Position numbers and translations under genes: made by a program | The notes under the pieces: model-generated | Databases searched by the model: none | Told to the model about the DNA's origin: nothing | What the model saw: the letters and a program-made list of their open reading frames with translations, nothing else | Source: Archilochus colubris | Lineage: Eukaryota > Chordata > Aves > Apodiformes > Trochilidae | Assembly: GCA_023079485.1 (NCBI GenBank) | Contig: CM041086.1 | Location: 12,532,401-12,596,400, forward strand | Direction of reading: 5' to 3' | Length of the DNA: 64,000 nt | Shown here: piece after piece, positions 12,301 to 26,300 of the stretch | How positions within the stretch are numbered: position 1 is the first letter of the stretch | Layout of the letters: each line of letters opens with the position of its first letter

Positions 12301-15300
12301 GGAGGCCACTCAGGCAATAACAATTGACATTTTCTCCACATAAGTGCACTGCTGCCTTGTGTGTGAGTCAGGCTCATCGAGGATGCTAAAGAATTGGTCT
12401 AATGAACAAGAAGCTTTGCAAAGGATATCAAAACTGATGGTAACCTTCTGAATATGCAGCCTTTGACAGTCATAGGAAAAATATTCAGCAGCAATAAACT
12501 GCATGTTAAATAAATACCAGTAAAGCTTATAACAGAATCGAAGACACACAATTCAACTTCTCTCGAGAATCTTTCATACTTCAACACAACTATCTCCCAA
12601 TTATCATAAAAAGCTGTTTCCAATTTCCACAGTTCATCTATAATATGCTGGTTGAGAATGTAAAATGTATGGCTCAGGTACTTTTGTATAATCAGCTGTA
12701 GCTCAAGCTCCTCAAGTGTAATGACGAGCAATTGGAATAGCAAGACTAATACTTTAGCTATTTAAATTCAGAGGCATGGTGTTTATACTAGTATTCCCAA
12801 CAGAGAAAGGAAACAAAATATTTGAAACAAACAAGTATCTTCTCTGTAATATTAATCTCCTCTCATAACAGCGCCCTAGTGGAAAAACAGATTAATCAAC
12901 AACAGAGCAGAAACCGACAGCGATGCAATTCTCTACCTCAGGATTTCAAGAATAAGCAAAAGGCCAATGTGTGCAGGGAACAAATATTTCACCTCTCTGG
13001 AAATAAAAAACCCTAACCTCATTAAAGGGTCACTACAGGTGCAAGGAAATAAGAATTAAATGAGTGAACCCAGTGGTTCAGGAGACAGCTGTGGGCAACA
13101 GGAAAAGTGCTCATTGGAAGAGCTCAAAGCAGCATCCTCAGTGGGTCAGCAGTGCTCTGGGGGACCAGACATGTTCTGGGGGGACCAGCCATGCCCCAGG
13201 CCCATCCCCTTGTGTATACAAATCTGACAGGTCCAGAGAAGGCTAAAGGATGCATGTTGCCTTATACGTGTTAATGTCTCTATAATGGAGCTGCCCCAGG
13301 AACAAAGAAGGAACAAAACTTTTGAGACTTGGTGATTTCATGTTGCACCAAAAAATAGTAGAGACTGCCAGAGAGCCAGCACACATAGGATCAGCTGTAT
13401 TTCAATACCACTGTAAAAACCCAGAGGGCCTCAGTATGCCAAACCCAGCACCTACAAAAGCAGGCACTTTTATTCAAGGAGCTGATACAGCTGCTTTATC
13501 CAGTAGAAAATCTGGCAGAAGATTGTGCATTTCCTTACAACCACATCTGTGAGAAGATCAGGTTTAAAGCAGGCTCTTAGCAAACTATCAACCACTCTCA
13601 TGACAAGGAGGTTGTACAAGTGTAAATGAACATTGCATAATAATAACTCTTGAAAAGAGAGCATCAGCAAGAAGTGACTGCTTAAACACCAACACTCCTC
13701 AGCAGCCACAGGAAGAGTTTGGGAAGCAACCTGTATTCCCACACTGCAGCTCTGCAGAAAGCCAAGGGTATTCCTCAGTTTCAGCACTCTGCTGCTTGTC
13801 ATCTGTAAAGCAGTAAAGAGCCAGAAGACACTCGAGACTGCTAACAGGTGGCACCTAAAAGTGAAAATAACTCAATATAAATTAAATATTGATGTCAGGA
13901 GGCTTTACAGTTCAGCAGGCCCCCAGATGTTACTGTGAGCACACAGCTGTCTTCAGTAATGTTGAAAAGCATGCAAATAGAGACATAAAGGAGGCCACTT
14001 CCCAAACACAGTCATGTCCCATGGCAGAACAAACCCCAAACCAGCAAAGTGAATAAGAAAGGGTAAAGAAAATAAAAAATCAACGATGTGACCTGAGGGA
14101 ACATGGCACATATTTTTTTAACCAAGAGGGTGGGTGCAGTGACCCAGGCTGTGGATCTGGCTCCTCAGTTTCAACAGGGAAGGGCTGAGCCACCTGAGAG
14201 CAAAGCTGGGCAGTTTACTGGGTCAAGATTCAAATTCTTTAAAAATTCAAGTGCTTCAGGAGAAGAAAAACCTGGAGAGGATATCATACGTCAGTTTGAT
14301 TATTCATTTCATTGATTGGATGCTTTAATTTCTTGCTAGAAAGTCGTTTCTTATTTGGTTTTCTGCACATTTCCAAGTGCTTTTACACTGGGTAAAATAT
14401 ATTCCTCTTTTTCCACCCATCGTTTCTGTCCCTTTGGGTTGCATTACCCCTTCTCTCAGACTTGCACAGCACCAGCCTGTACACAAACTGTAGAAAAGGC
14501 AACAAAATTATTTCTAGAGTAATCACAATTTCCCTAAGACCACACTTCATACTGTTCATAAATCCAGCATCTCAGCAGCATAGTACTACTTTCAAATGAC
14601 AAGAAAAAAAAAAAGGCAGCATTCAAACACTACCAGAAAAATTATATTTTATGCCAACATATTAAGAAACCAATAATTTTTCAGAGAAAATTAAAAATAA
14701 GTTTTAAAAAAAGTTGGAGGTTATATGCACTTGTGCAGTAACTTTGTTCCATTCTGTGCCCCTCTAAATATACAAGTCAAGGAAAAGAAATTAAAAAACA
14801 CATCACTTTTTATGAGCAGAGTTTTCCCCTTAGAAAGCTGAAGCTTCTTCCTACTTCTTTGTGTTTTGTCAGCTGGTGTGGGAGGCAGATTATCCAGGAG
14901 TTAGGCACACATTTCCAAAAAGGTGAGAAAACAGATAAGGCAGACAGTCCATCAAGAAAGGAGATACTTAAAGTTTTAAATGCATAAGACATGTGATAAA
15001 ATACTCACTTCCTTTTAATCCTGCTGAGTGTTTCTCTCCCTGCCTTTTCTCAGCAGGCCCCATTTCATGTGTATTTTTGAGAGAGCAATTGCCTCAGAAG
15101 TCAGTGGGAATAATTCTAATCCTAATGTTAAACCTGAGCTGAATTACTTCCCCCTGAATTCAGCCCTTTATCCATGAGGGGGGTGAGAGGGCTCCTTACA
15201 CTCTCCACAGAACTGTTGGGGCACAAGAAAAAGGAGAGGAGGAACCAACATATTTTACCACTGAAGTTTTTATTTTTGGACACAGTGTCACTCATGCTTC

Positions 15301-16740
15301 ACATCCAGACCTCCCTCTGCATCCCAGCACAGAGCCAGCATCCCCTCCTGTGCCCAGCACAGGTACCTCCCATCACACACCTGCAGCATCTGGGGACATG
15401 GACACTGCAGAGCCACCTAAACACTGCCACACACACCAGATCTAAACTGCCTTTGGACTCTCACCTCATGTCTAGCAACACTAAATACCTGTAATAATCT
15501 GTCAGCCTGCTCCTCACATACCACTCTATAAAAAACCCAAAACATGCAGCACTGTATCAAACTACAGACAGGCAAAGCAAGAACTACAGAAAATATTTCT
15601 CTTTTTCCCCCTACATTAATCCAATAATTCTTTAAAAATGGAACATAGCTGGCATAATCAAGTGAATTATTAGAATGCATATAAATCATTACCACCTAAT
15701 ATGACTGCAACAAGATTCAATGCAATTTACAGATAAGTATGAGGAATGAATACTGTGGTTTACTGAATTAAAACTGGCAAAAGCTCTAAGAAGACAAACA
15801 ACGTAAGATGACCCTACATACATTTGCAAACTAAAAAGGCAGAAGGAAAGCAGCAGACAGATAAGTCTTAGTTTTTTCAACTATTTTACAGCATGCCCTG
15901 AAAAGGATTAATCATAAAGTGGAAATTCTTTCATTTAATTAGAAATTGAGTGGGTGGGAATCTGGAGACAGACTAAAGCTGTATGGAAATTCTTAATGTT
16001 TTTGGAGATGAGGTGTCCTGAACTGAGACAGGGATGCAGCCTTTCAGAAAGTTCAAATCCAGACTGCTGTCTAGATTTGCTTGTGCTGGCCCCCTTCATG
16101 TACCATTTATTCTCAGGACATTTCCTGAGAAGACCACACCTTCTCTGCTCTCCCAGTTGCTCTGGATACCAAAGAGATGTTTGCAGGAGCCCCACTTCAC
16201 TTCCCACAGGGCTTGGAAGAAAATAAAACCAAAATCTGGTGCTGAAGCAGGGAAGCAGAGCAAGCAAGAGGCTCACCCTTTGATAAACACAAGCAGCTGA
16301 GCACAGCCTGGGAGAACTGGCTCCCAGCCTGGTCTCTGCCCCTGGGTTTCTTCATGCCACTGCTTAAGGTCTTTAAACCAAGACTTTCACAGACACCCAC
16401 TCACCTTCTGGGTGTTCCTAACCCAAAGCTCACTTTGTGACCTCTGAGCCCTTCTGCCATCTCCAGTGATCCCATCAGCACTCAACCTTCCCAGACTCTG
16501 CTTTCCCCACTGGGATGGGGAGAACTGCAGCAGAGTTTTCTCAGGCTGCCAAAGAGCTAATGATAAGTTAATTGCCACTGACACAGCATTACTCCAGCTA
16601 CTGGGATAAACACCTTGGAATATCTTTGAGAAAATTGTTAATTCTGCCTAAGAGCACACAGTGAACAGTGTGCACCATCTCAAACCAGCAGTAAGAATTC
16701 CTAAGGTGCTTGTAACATCCAGATTAGTGCACTTTGCATT
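9332..16740. other. Unique non-coding DNA
   Basis: About 7.4 kb with no recognised gene, RNA or transposon. The largest open frame is 136 codons (9430-9840 +) and overlaps an equally open frame on the other strand, which is typical of locally GC-rich non-coding DNA. Short T or A runs occur near 10752, 11549 and 14604. Confidence 0.5.
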
Positions 16741-16780
16741 TGTGGGAATCTCCGCTTCTCTGTGGGAATCTCTCTTTCTC
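16741..16780. repeat. Two-copy 20-bp tandem duplication
   Basis: Two direct copies of a 20-bp unit beginning tgtgggaatctc lie at 16741-16760 and 16761-16780 with three mismatches in the second half. No further copies are present on either side. Confidence 0.85.
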
Positions 16781-19700
16781 CTCTGACGTTTTTTGTTTTA
16801 AGTTCAGATCTCAGAAGACCTTCTGCAGTGCTAAGGAGGGATTAACTATCAATGTAAATCCCAATGCTCTTCTGAAAGTCTCTTATTAGTTTCTGCTCGC
16901 CTCACCAAAACATTAGTTCTCTGCACTAAAAATCTGAATAAACCTGAATACTTCTCTCTTTTTGCTTCTGCTCCACAGTCAAAAAGAGTAGGATGAGCAG
17001 ATGTGCTTTTTCATTCCAAATCTCTTCTTTGGCATTTATTATAGCTCTTTAGTTCATTCTGACACTGTCAAAAAGCAATCTCAGCTTCTAACCCAGGTTC
17101 AATATGGACTGTTCACATCCCTCAAAGCAAAGCACACATTTACAGTGTTTCTCATCAGCTGTTCTGAGGAATGCATTCTGTCAGGAACTGTGACCTTCCC
17201 ATAAACCTTAACCCCTTCCATTTCAAAGTTCCCTTGGACCCAGGCTTCTTTAGTACCAGCTATGCCTGCACTGATGCTGCCACATCAAAATAGAGCAGCA
17301 AAGTTGATCAAAACAGTCGGCTCCAACCCCCCCCTCTAGAAGGAATTGAAGGAAAGCAGACTAATATGAAAGGGGCATGGACCATAGTGCTTGCTACAGA
17401 AATAAAAGGCACTCCTCCATCCTGGCAATGAGCTGTCTGTAAGACCAACACAGAACAGGGGAGATCAATACTTGTCTTAGGGTCAATGCATGGCATACAC
17501 ACTGCACATTTATTCTAAGGCCTTGCACTATAACCACATGCAACATCTTGTACAACAAGTAAGATAGCATGTACTTTGCTTCCAAATGGGATAAAAAATT
17601 ATTAAATCATCAGCATGGCTCGTTGCCTACACAGTGTGTAGTAACTGCCATGATACACATCTCCCTTACTGGAGCCCTGACATTCTCTTCTGAGAATCCT
17701 CCAGCCCTGTTCTTAGAAGTTTCAAACAATTTTGAATGATCTAATCATGAGTTTGCAAACACTCCCCAAAATTTGGCAGTTACCATCAGCATCTTCAACT
17801 GAAGGGCTGTCTCTTTGCCTCCATAGTTTTAGTTTTACAGGTTATTTACAGCTCTCTGACTTTGCCTGACTTGCCATCCCCAATTAAAACACAAAGGAAG
17901 ACAACCAAGAGACAAGCATATCATGTCAAAAAACAAAAGTTTAAAGCCAAGAGCTGACAGGGACTGGCAAAGAGGGCTGGAAGAGGCAAAGAGATAATTG
18001 TTCCTCTTCCCCTGGTTGCAATCCCTCAATTTCAAAAGCCCATCAGTCTCAAAGCAGGGATGCAATCTTTTATGTGCCCGTGTTGCTGTGCTGCCTTCTC
18101 TGGTTGTGACGTGCAGTCAGTGTTTTAACTGAGCCCAAAGCCCAGTTTTTAATTCAGACACTTGTGCTGGGGTCTGGATTTCTACAGCCGACACGGATCA
18201 AGGGAACACATTTCATTTCAAATTAAAGCCAGAAAAACATTTCCTCCCTGTAAAGGATTTAAATCAAGTAGGATCCTTTGCAGAACAGCATATCCAAATA
18301 ATTAAGACATAGCTATGAACAAGAATCTGTAACAGGCTGATTACAGATTAAAGTGATGTAAAGACACCTGCTGTAGGCTCATTCTCCTGCTATTACTTCA
18401 AAGATTACAACAAACACTTATTGGTAGAGGAATTAACTTCACCTTGACAGCTCTTTGGGGAGGAAGGGGCTTATGTACATCTATAACCTAAGCTCCTAAA
18501 TAACATAGCCCCAGAGCATGCCACTGCTGCTACTTCACATCATTGAAGCCTTGGACTAAACATTTTAGAAAGCAGAATCCAAAGCACTGCCAATCCTCTA
18601 CTATCCCACAAGAACAAAACTGACAGAGAAAACAGCAGTAATTTAAGATGCTTTTAATGAAAACTTAAGGCACTGGTACAAACATCTGGGGGCATATCTG
18701 AGGTGCTGGGAGAAGGCTGGTGTCTGAGGAGCAAAGCCCCCACCCCCAGATCATGATCTTCCTGTACAGGCAATGCTTTTATTCACACTCAACTCCAAAC
18801 AAGCCCAAAAATCAGCAGGTAAGATGGAGCAACTTTCATCTGTCTTTGTTGAGGCCAAGGGACGACCAACTAACCACATATTATTCATCTGTATTTTTAT
18901 AGCACTTGCTATGTGCTTCTTAAACAGTGAGTAAAACTGAAGTCTTTCAGTTTATATGTACCTTCCTCCTTACCATTTGCTCACTCAGCCACTGATTTGG
19001 CTCAGTCTCCATCTGTGTGGAGCTGACATGCCCACCAGGCTGTATGCCCACCTTGCCACTCACACATGTGCTCCAACAGCAAATTCCCCAGGGAGGTGAG
19101 GGAAGCCAGCAGTGCTCCATCAGCCAGACCCGCAGTAGGAAGATTATTCCAGCTCAGTGGATACAAAAAAGGATATATATTTAAAAAAAAAAAAAAAATA
19201 AACCCCAAAGTCTGGCCAACTCATGCTAGTTAGACATGGAGAACGTCCAGGTGGACATTTTGACATGATGAGCTCCAGCAGCATGGCAATATCAATGTTA
19301 GAAAAAAGACAGCAACTTCTTGCAAGCTGTGTGCTTCACTAACTTCTGGTTCCATCTCAGTGCCCTGTCTTCTTCAAGTCCCACGTAAAAAGCAGCCAGT
19401 AGGCTGTCTTAATTTCTATGCAGCAAAACAACACTTCTGAGCAGCAAGAGTCCTGAAGACTTAATTGAGAAACCAGGTGTTCAGTAATGTTGTGCCTCAC
19501 CCTCTCCTCCCAGACTGCTGATGGAGATAAAGGCTCCCAGCTCAGTGAGAAGCAGCAGATGATGAAGAACCACAAGGTACAAACAGCTCGGGTCTGCTAG
19601 GTTAACAGACAGCTTGAAAACATTCAGCCCAAGCACATCCCTCCCAAAGCCTGTGGTGCTCCATCAAGAGGCAGAAGGAGTAATTCAGACCTCATTCCAT

Positions 19701-22700
19701 GCTATAAACATTCCTGGTGCATTTTTCCTGGTTTCACTTCAGGGAATTCAACATAAATTCTCACCAACTAATTCCCAAACAGAATGTTTTTAAAACGTGG
19801 GTGATCTCAAGTGTGGAATCTTCCGAGAACTTCAAAACATCCATATGTCAGATTTTTATATATAGGTGCTCCATACGGCATATGGATTGCATCACTCTTC
19901 ACAGCTGCTGATAATAGTATAATGGGGAGAAAAAAAAGCAAAGAAAACCTGGCTTTTCTACAGCTGAAGTCCTAGGGCCATTTTGAAAATGTTCACCAAG
20001 CTCCTTACAGATGACAACTGCAAACAAATTAACCCCTAAGGAGCCCAGCTCACACTATGACTGAAGCCCTCCAGCTGCCTGGGAGTATTTTTAAATTTTT
20101 TTAAAAGTCCAAGACAAAACCCTGGGCTACAGCAAGGGGCAGCACTTCTCATCACCTCACTGAGCAAGGCAGGGCAGCAATTCAGAAGTTACCAGCAGTC
20201 AGTCTCTCATCTTCATCTTCTTGCACTCCAGCTGCAGTTCAGAGAGCCAAAGTCAGGCACCCTCCTGTTGGGCAGCTCCTCCCTTCCTGAACAGCCTTGA
20301 GAACAGAAATCAACCCCTTGCTCTTGGCACTTTCTCATAGCTCTCAGAACCACAACAAACACCGTGGCCTCTCCCACGTTTTCCTAGCACTGTCATCTTC
20401 CACTTTTCTCCTGACAGATCTCTAACCTGGCACCAGCATCCCTGGCTCACTCCCTTGCTGTTTTGAGCTCAGAACTATTAAATCAACAGGAATTGAACAT
20501 ACGTAAAGCTTTACACCCGGAAAGAATTTTATTTTTATTATGCACCAAAAAGGCATGTTTCTGGTTTGTCAGGCAGGTTTCATTTACACAGGCTTGCAGC
20601 ACTTGCACACAGCTCATTTTATTCTCAGCTTGCCTCCAGAGGGGCTGTAGGAGTACATCCATATGGTCAAGGCTTTATAGCTAAACTGGAAGTACCAAAA
20701 CAGAGATGCAACTTTCATGCAATAATCTGCACTGCTTCACTTTCTACATTGGGAAGCACAAACCATCTCCCTCCCACTGCATCCGCAGAGAAACACGTGG
20801 TAGCAAAGAGCCCCTCTGCCTGAGAGCCCGGAGCTGCTGCTGTTCACACCATGCCAGCCTCATGGGGCTCCTCAGGTGACACTGTCTTAACAGAGCTCCC
20901 TCAGCCATCACACCCAGAATTTCCAGAGAAACACCATTGCCTTCTTCCAGCAGCTTCAGGGACAGAGGGCAAAATCAGAGACATGGAGAGCCTCTGATTT
21001 TCTGTCTCCCGAACCTCAGTGACCCTGCTGCCCATCCCTCTCCAGTGCCAGGTCCTAGGAGAGGAGACTCGAGTTCAGTAGTCTGGGCCAGATGTCCACA
21101 GCACCCAGCTGTGGGAATCTCCCTCAGTGACAGGATCTCCTGTGGGCAGACAACAGGATCGAGCCTGAACACCACTAGAAGTGTGGACTGAAATGGCAGG
21201 GACACATTGGGTTGTGCTGGATCCCATCTGCAGAGCTTAATTCCTCTGAAAGCAACAAAAGCTCTCCTATTTTTTAACAATCTTGCATTTTCAGTCACTT
21301 CATCCATATATATACATATATATGGGTGTGTCTGTGTGTACGTAGCTCAAAACATAAAACCAACTGAATTTCCAAGTGAAGATTAAAAAAAGGAAATAGC
21401 TAAGACTATATACCCACATCTTAAGCCAGCTCATCTTCTCAGAACTTGAAGTTCAAATATTCACATGAAGGAGTTGGATAAGCAAATTTAATGACTTTGC
21501 AGAGATGTATACACCTCCTTTTATATTAGTTGTGATCAGATGACAGGCACTCACTCCTTGCTAGACTTTTTATGTACTTGCTCATTTGCATGCACTTCAG
21601 AATATTCCTGTTAAAGGCTGCCTTTTCTCAACAAATTTTTGCCTTTGATAAATGGCCAACTCTGCTGGCCCGACTTCGTGACAGTGCTTGGTCCTGACAG
21701 CTCAGCTTAATTAATCTGTTTAATTTATTGATCAAGCCCATGGCAAAGGCATATTCCCTATTAAATAGGGTTTTTATCAACCTAAGTTATATGACTAAAG
21801 TCCTTCCTAAAATCTCAATTTAGTTAGCAGATGACATGCCGTCCATCCAAAAAGCCACTCATGAAGAAGAAGAGATGGAGATTATAAATTTGATTATTTT
21901 AAATAATGCCCAGTAGGTTATGCTTTAAGTTGAACTATAGCTATATTGCCTATTTCACACAAAAAAAACTGCTTTGCCAAGCAAAAATAAATCTAAAAAC
22001 TTCTTTTGAACACTGTCTCTACCATTGGACTATGCTGCATTACATTTGTGTCACTTGTGGCAAGCAAGACGAATCTATTTGTGCAAACTGTGACAATTAT
22101 TTCACTGGGAGAGTGAAGGTTTGTTGTGCTATGATACCTCTTGGATGACTTATTCACATGGATGTGAAACCTTGCAGCTAAAAATAAAGTATACAAGGAA
22201 ACATACTATAGGCTTAAGCAGATAGATAAAAGACCAACGTAGTCGTTAAAGCTAAAATTAGCAAAACAAGTCCAGATGAAGGACATTCGAGTAACTCAAT
22301 TCCCTGGCTGCCTAAGCCCCAAAGTGCTTCCTTTCCCATTTACAATCAAATAACCAGAAGCCTTTATAAACTGGCAGGAAAATATAAGCCTCAGCAGCCA
22401 GACCAGAAAGCTGATGTACCACACACCCTCCACCGTAGCTTTATTATCTGTGGTACAACAGCTCTCTCTACATCCACATCTGTTTGCAGAAAGATGCAAA
22501 TGAAGCTTAACTCTTGCAGCAGTCTAGCCACTGGAGGATAATTAGAATAAATACTGTTTCCATGCTAATTGCTATTTGTGGTTTTGCTATAAAACTAATT
22601 TGTTCAGGGAAGTTTGACAGAACACATAAGGACAGCTAGACTGGGCAAAGGACAAATGGTTCCACCATAATTGCAGAGTTTAATTTCTAGATATGAAATA

Positions 22701-23339
22701 GAAATCTTCTTTTAATTGAATGCTTGTCATATCATGTTAGTATTAATATCCTGGATACTTTACAACTGTTGCTTCATTTCCTTGCTGATATATTTTTTAA
22801 GTGGTGACATGCGGGATGAAAACATGTTATAAAAATCTGTCCAGCACTTGAAATTACTCCAGTTCTGTGAGCAGCAAGTGGTGGGAGAGACACCAGTTGG
22901 TCAAATGTGCCTATTTTCAGGATGCTTTCCATCAGCATGTCTGGGTCCACATCTCAGTTTGCTCCAGAAGGGCATTTCTGTTCCCACAGGACCCTTTATC
23001 AGAGGGGTCCCACTCCACCTCTCCTGCCAGGCAGAGAGCACGGCAGCAGTCGCTCCACTCCAGCCCCCGGAGACAGAGTCTGCAGGCAAACTGAGCAGTC
23101 TCATCCAGATGGAAAAATCAGATGACAATCTTTTTTTATCCCAGTCTTGAGTCTGTCTAACTCTGGCAGGTAGCAGTCTAGGCTAACACATTATTATGCT
23201 TAATTCCTCTCGCAGAGCAGAAACCAACTGTTACTTTTTACCCTCACTGTACAAGTTTTGGGAGGGACAGGTCCAGAGCCACATGGCATTTTCTTTCATT
23301 TCTTACAGCATGGGCATCCTCACCCTCTGGCTGCTGCAG
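16781..23339. other. Unique non-coding DNA with AT-rich blocks
   Basis: About 6.6 kb with no supportable gene. It contains an A16 run at 19183-19198, a TA-rich palindrome at 21304-21325, and AT-rich blocks at about 21610-21840 and 22520-22620 with clustered homeodomain-type words, which are described under findings. I see no LTR or LINE sequence. Confidence 0.5.
21304..21325. repeat. Perfect TA-rich inverted repeat with adjoining GT-rich tract
   Basis: The arms ccatatatat (21304-21313) and atatatatgg (21316-21325) are exact reverse complements around a 2-nt centre (ac). A TG-rich tract (gtgtgtctgtgtgta) follows directly to about 21340. Such alternating purine-pyrimidine DNA is a microsatellite-type sequence that can extrude a hairpin; no function is implied. 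Confidence 0.85.
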
Positions 23340-23355
23340 CCCCCCCCCCCCCCCC
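23340..23355. repeat. C16 homopolymer
   Basis: Sixteen consecutive C residues inside a locally GC-rich, CpG-poor stretch (about 23320-23660). On the minus strand it is a G16 run. It makes a six-proline run in one + strand frame (23196-23666), but I see no support that this frame is translated. Exact length may be unreliable because long homopolymers are often mis-called in assemblies. Confidence 0.9.
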
Positions 23356-26300
23356 ACCTGGGACAAGGAGAGCTCCCCGGTCCCCAGGGCACGGCCCTGC
23401 CCCACCAGATGGGCTCACTGGTGCCACAGCAGTTTCCATCACAGACCCCAGCAGCAAAGCTGCCTGCCCCCAGTACATCTCTGCCAACAACAGCCAGGTG
23501 CCCAGCAGTGGCTGAGATGCTTCTGTGGAAGGATCCTGCACCTCCAGCCACCTCAAAGCCAAGCCCTGGCTGCTGGGGCTTCACAGCTCCACCAAGCCCC
23601 AGTCCCAGAGATCCAGAGCCAGAGATCCTGCTCTCTGGAAGGGGGTGTGCTCATGAACACCTTTAAGAAAATAAAATGGACTTGCATATTGTAAGCAGTT
23701 CTATTTTCCATTTTTCAGCCCTGAATAGCTTTGTCTCCTAATTAAAACACAGACTGGCTTTAGTCTACAGACTCAGAGAGAGAGGGTTCTGGGAGCTGTC
23801 TCTTGCATAGCAAATCACATCACAAACATCAAAAAGTGCATCTGATTGTCTGGGAGAGAGGGTTTCAACCCACTGAGGCCACTAAATTACACCAAAGAAT
23901 ATACAAAAATTTACTTTGAAAGGTGTCTCTATATTATTATGATGGAGGAAGCAAAAGGGCCAGGTCAAACACATTTGCAGCATTTCTGTACCTAAGTAAG
24001 AGGAGTTTCCTGCAGGATGTTTGCACAGTTCTGGCATGGTGCAGGATCCTGGAATTGGAGACCATCTCTTTAAAGTAATTACATTTAAAGGGAGAGGCAG
24101 TGGGGCTTGATCTGTGACAAACAAACGAGTGTAAAAACTGGATGTGACCATATCAGCATCCACAGGATGATGCTTTTCTGAAGAGACAAAATTAATTGTT
24201 CCTCTCCACCCCTCCCTGTTTCCCCCAACCTTTGCTGAAGCAGCTCTGCACGGACACAAATTACAGGGCAGGATGTGCATCTCTATTAGCACATAGCTGA
24301 CAACAGCCTCCAAAATACTGCATCACTCTGTTATTCCACTGAAACCAGAATGTATATACAGACCCTGGCACACATCTGTGCTGAAAAAACCTCCTCCCAG
24401 CACACACTTGTATGTTCCCATGCCTGCTTTCTTTAGATGCTCCTGCCTAGCAGCAAGAAGCTGATCTTAGATGCAGAGGGGACTTTGCCTTTCACTACAG
24501 GGTCCCTCCTCAGAGCCAGGAGGAAGTTTGCTTGCCTTGTGGCAATTTAGCAATGTGGGAAAACAGCATCTCTGTTATTACAGCACACACAAAGCACAAA
24601 TCACTAATTGGCTCTACTCACAGTGCTGTAAACATTGACAATAACCCAGTATTCAATGGCCTCGCTGTTAGATGGAGCTCAAAGTGATTTGCAAGACCTG
24701 AAGCTGTCCCACAGCCAAGGCTTCAGCTTCAACCACAGCTTGCAAGAGCTTCTGCAGCAGAACCAATTTCTGGTACCAGCTGAAACATGGTGGCACACAA
24801 GTTTACGTCTGCAAGGAGGAAGGGTTGGATGAATCTTCAATTGCAAGCTTCTCCTGGAGCATACAAAGCTCACTTGTGCACAAGAGAACATAAAACAACC
24901 CAGACCTAGGAATGAGAGAGGCATGATACTTCTTTGATGTTAATAAATGAGATATAGAACTCATAAGATGTGAAGAGCTGGAGTCCTGATTCTGCCTCCC
25001 TGTATCAAGGACAACTCTGGAGCAAAGAGTTGCTCTGCACATCATCACCAGCTGCATCCAGTATCAACATGGGAGAATTTTCTTGTATGAAAACTTCTAA
25101 CCCAAGGAAAAGAACGTAAATTATTATTTCAAAATCTTTTTATTCATAGTCCAAGCTGCCCAAATGTGGTTTTGTTAAGCAGTTCAAAGCTTGGCCCACA
25201 CCTCCAGTTCTCACAGTGGAGTCTCTCTGCTCACAGGCAGCATAAACAATACTTTTGTACCTCAGTGGTATTTAAAAGCTGCCCAGATCCCCATGCAATG
25301 GGGAGTTAAGTGTTAAGTTAAATGTGGAGTTAAGTTAGGTGCTGCTCAGCTATCAGAAACTCCCCCAGTATTTCAGCTACTCAATATTTTTCCAAGAGTA
25401 TTACAAGTTGTTCAGACTTCTGTTATCCTGATTTCACAGCACTGCAGTGTACATAAAATTATTATCTTTAATTAAGATGATAAAACATTCTGAAGCAAGA
25501 GAAACATCCAATTTTGGTAATTAAAGTAATGTAGAAAAAAATTGCCTAAATTATTCCAGAACTGAATTTCACAATGATTATGCCATTTAAAAGTTAGAGC
25601 TTGGAAACTAGGTTGCACTTTTAAGAGACTTTTTAATAATTCAAGACCTTTCAAGGTCATAGAGAAAGCAAGTGATACAGTGATTTCTTGTCTTGAAATT
25701 TAAGAGCTCTGTTCAGTCCTCTCATATAGATGCAGATATACTCTGAGGGCTACCATGGGATGTGCAATGTCCAGTTAGTGGATAGGGCCACTGCTGTGTA
25801 CCCACAGCCTGATTGCAAACCCTTTCTTATTTTAATATTCAGTTTGGTTCACTCATGACAACAGGGCTGGGTAATGATTTCTCCCCATCCCTACCACTCA
25901 AATTCAAGGCAATGCATGATCCAGAAGTATTTGGAATGACTCCCTGGCTCCTCTGAAATGGGTTTTCATGCTAGTTTTCCCAAGATTTCTTTTTCGCTGT
26001 AAAAGTTTAACCTAGCTCTAAAGTTTATGAAACAAGAACCCTCTTTTTCAATGTCTCGATGTCATTTAGTGTAGGAAGGACCTGATCTCTAACTGAAGCC
26101 TTTAAGTGCTGCTCCAAGAAAAACAGTAATAGTACCTACTGACTGTAGCAAACCAGAAAAAACTCCCAATTAACTGTTGCTGAAGTGCAGCTCCAGTCTG
26201 AGATGTGGGGGGTTGAGTACTTGGATGGGAGAGTTCAACTGCCAAGCAGTCAATGAGACCATTGCAAAAGTCATTCAGGATAAGTAAGGAAACTTCCAAG

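Noticed and set aside
23196..23666. 156-codon Pro-rich + strand frame over the C16 run
   Set aside because: The open frame follows from local GC richness (few stop codons), overlapping frames are equally open on both strands, and the Pro run is a homopolymer product.
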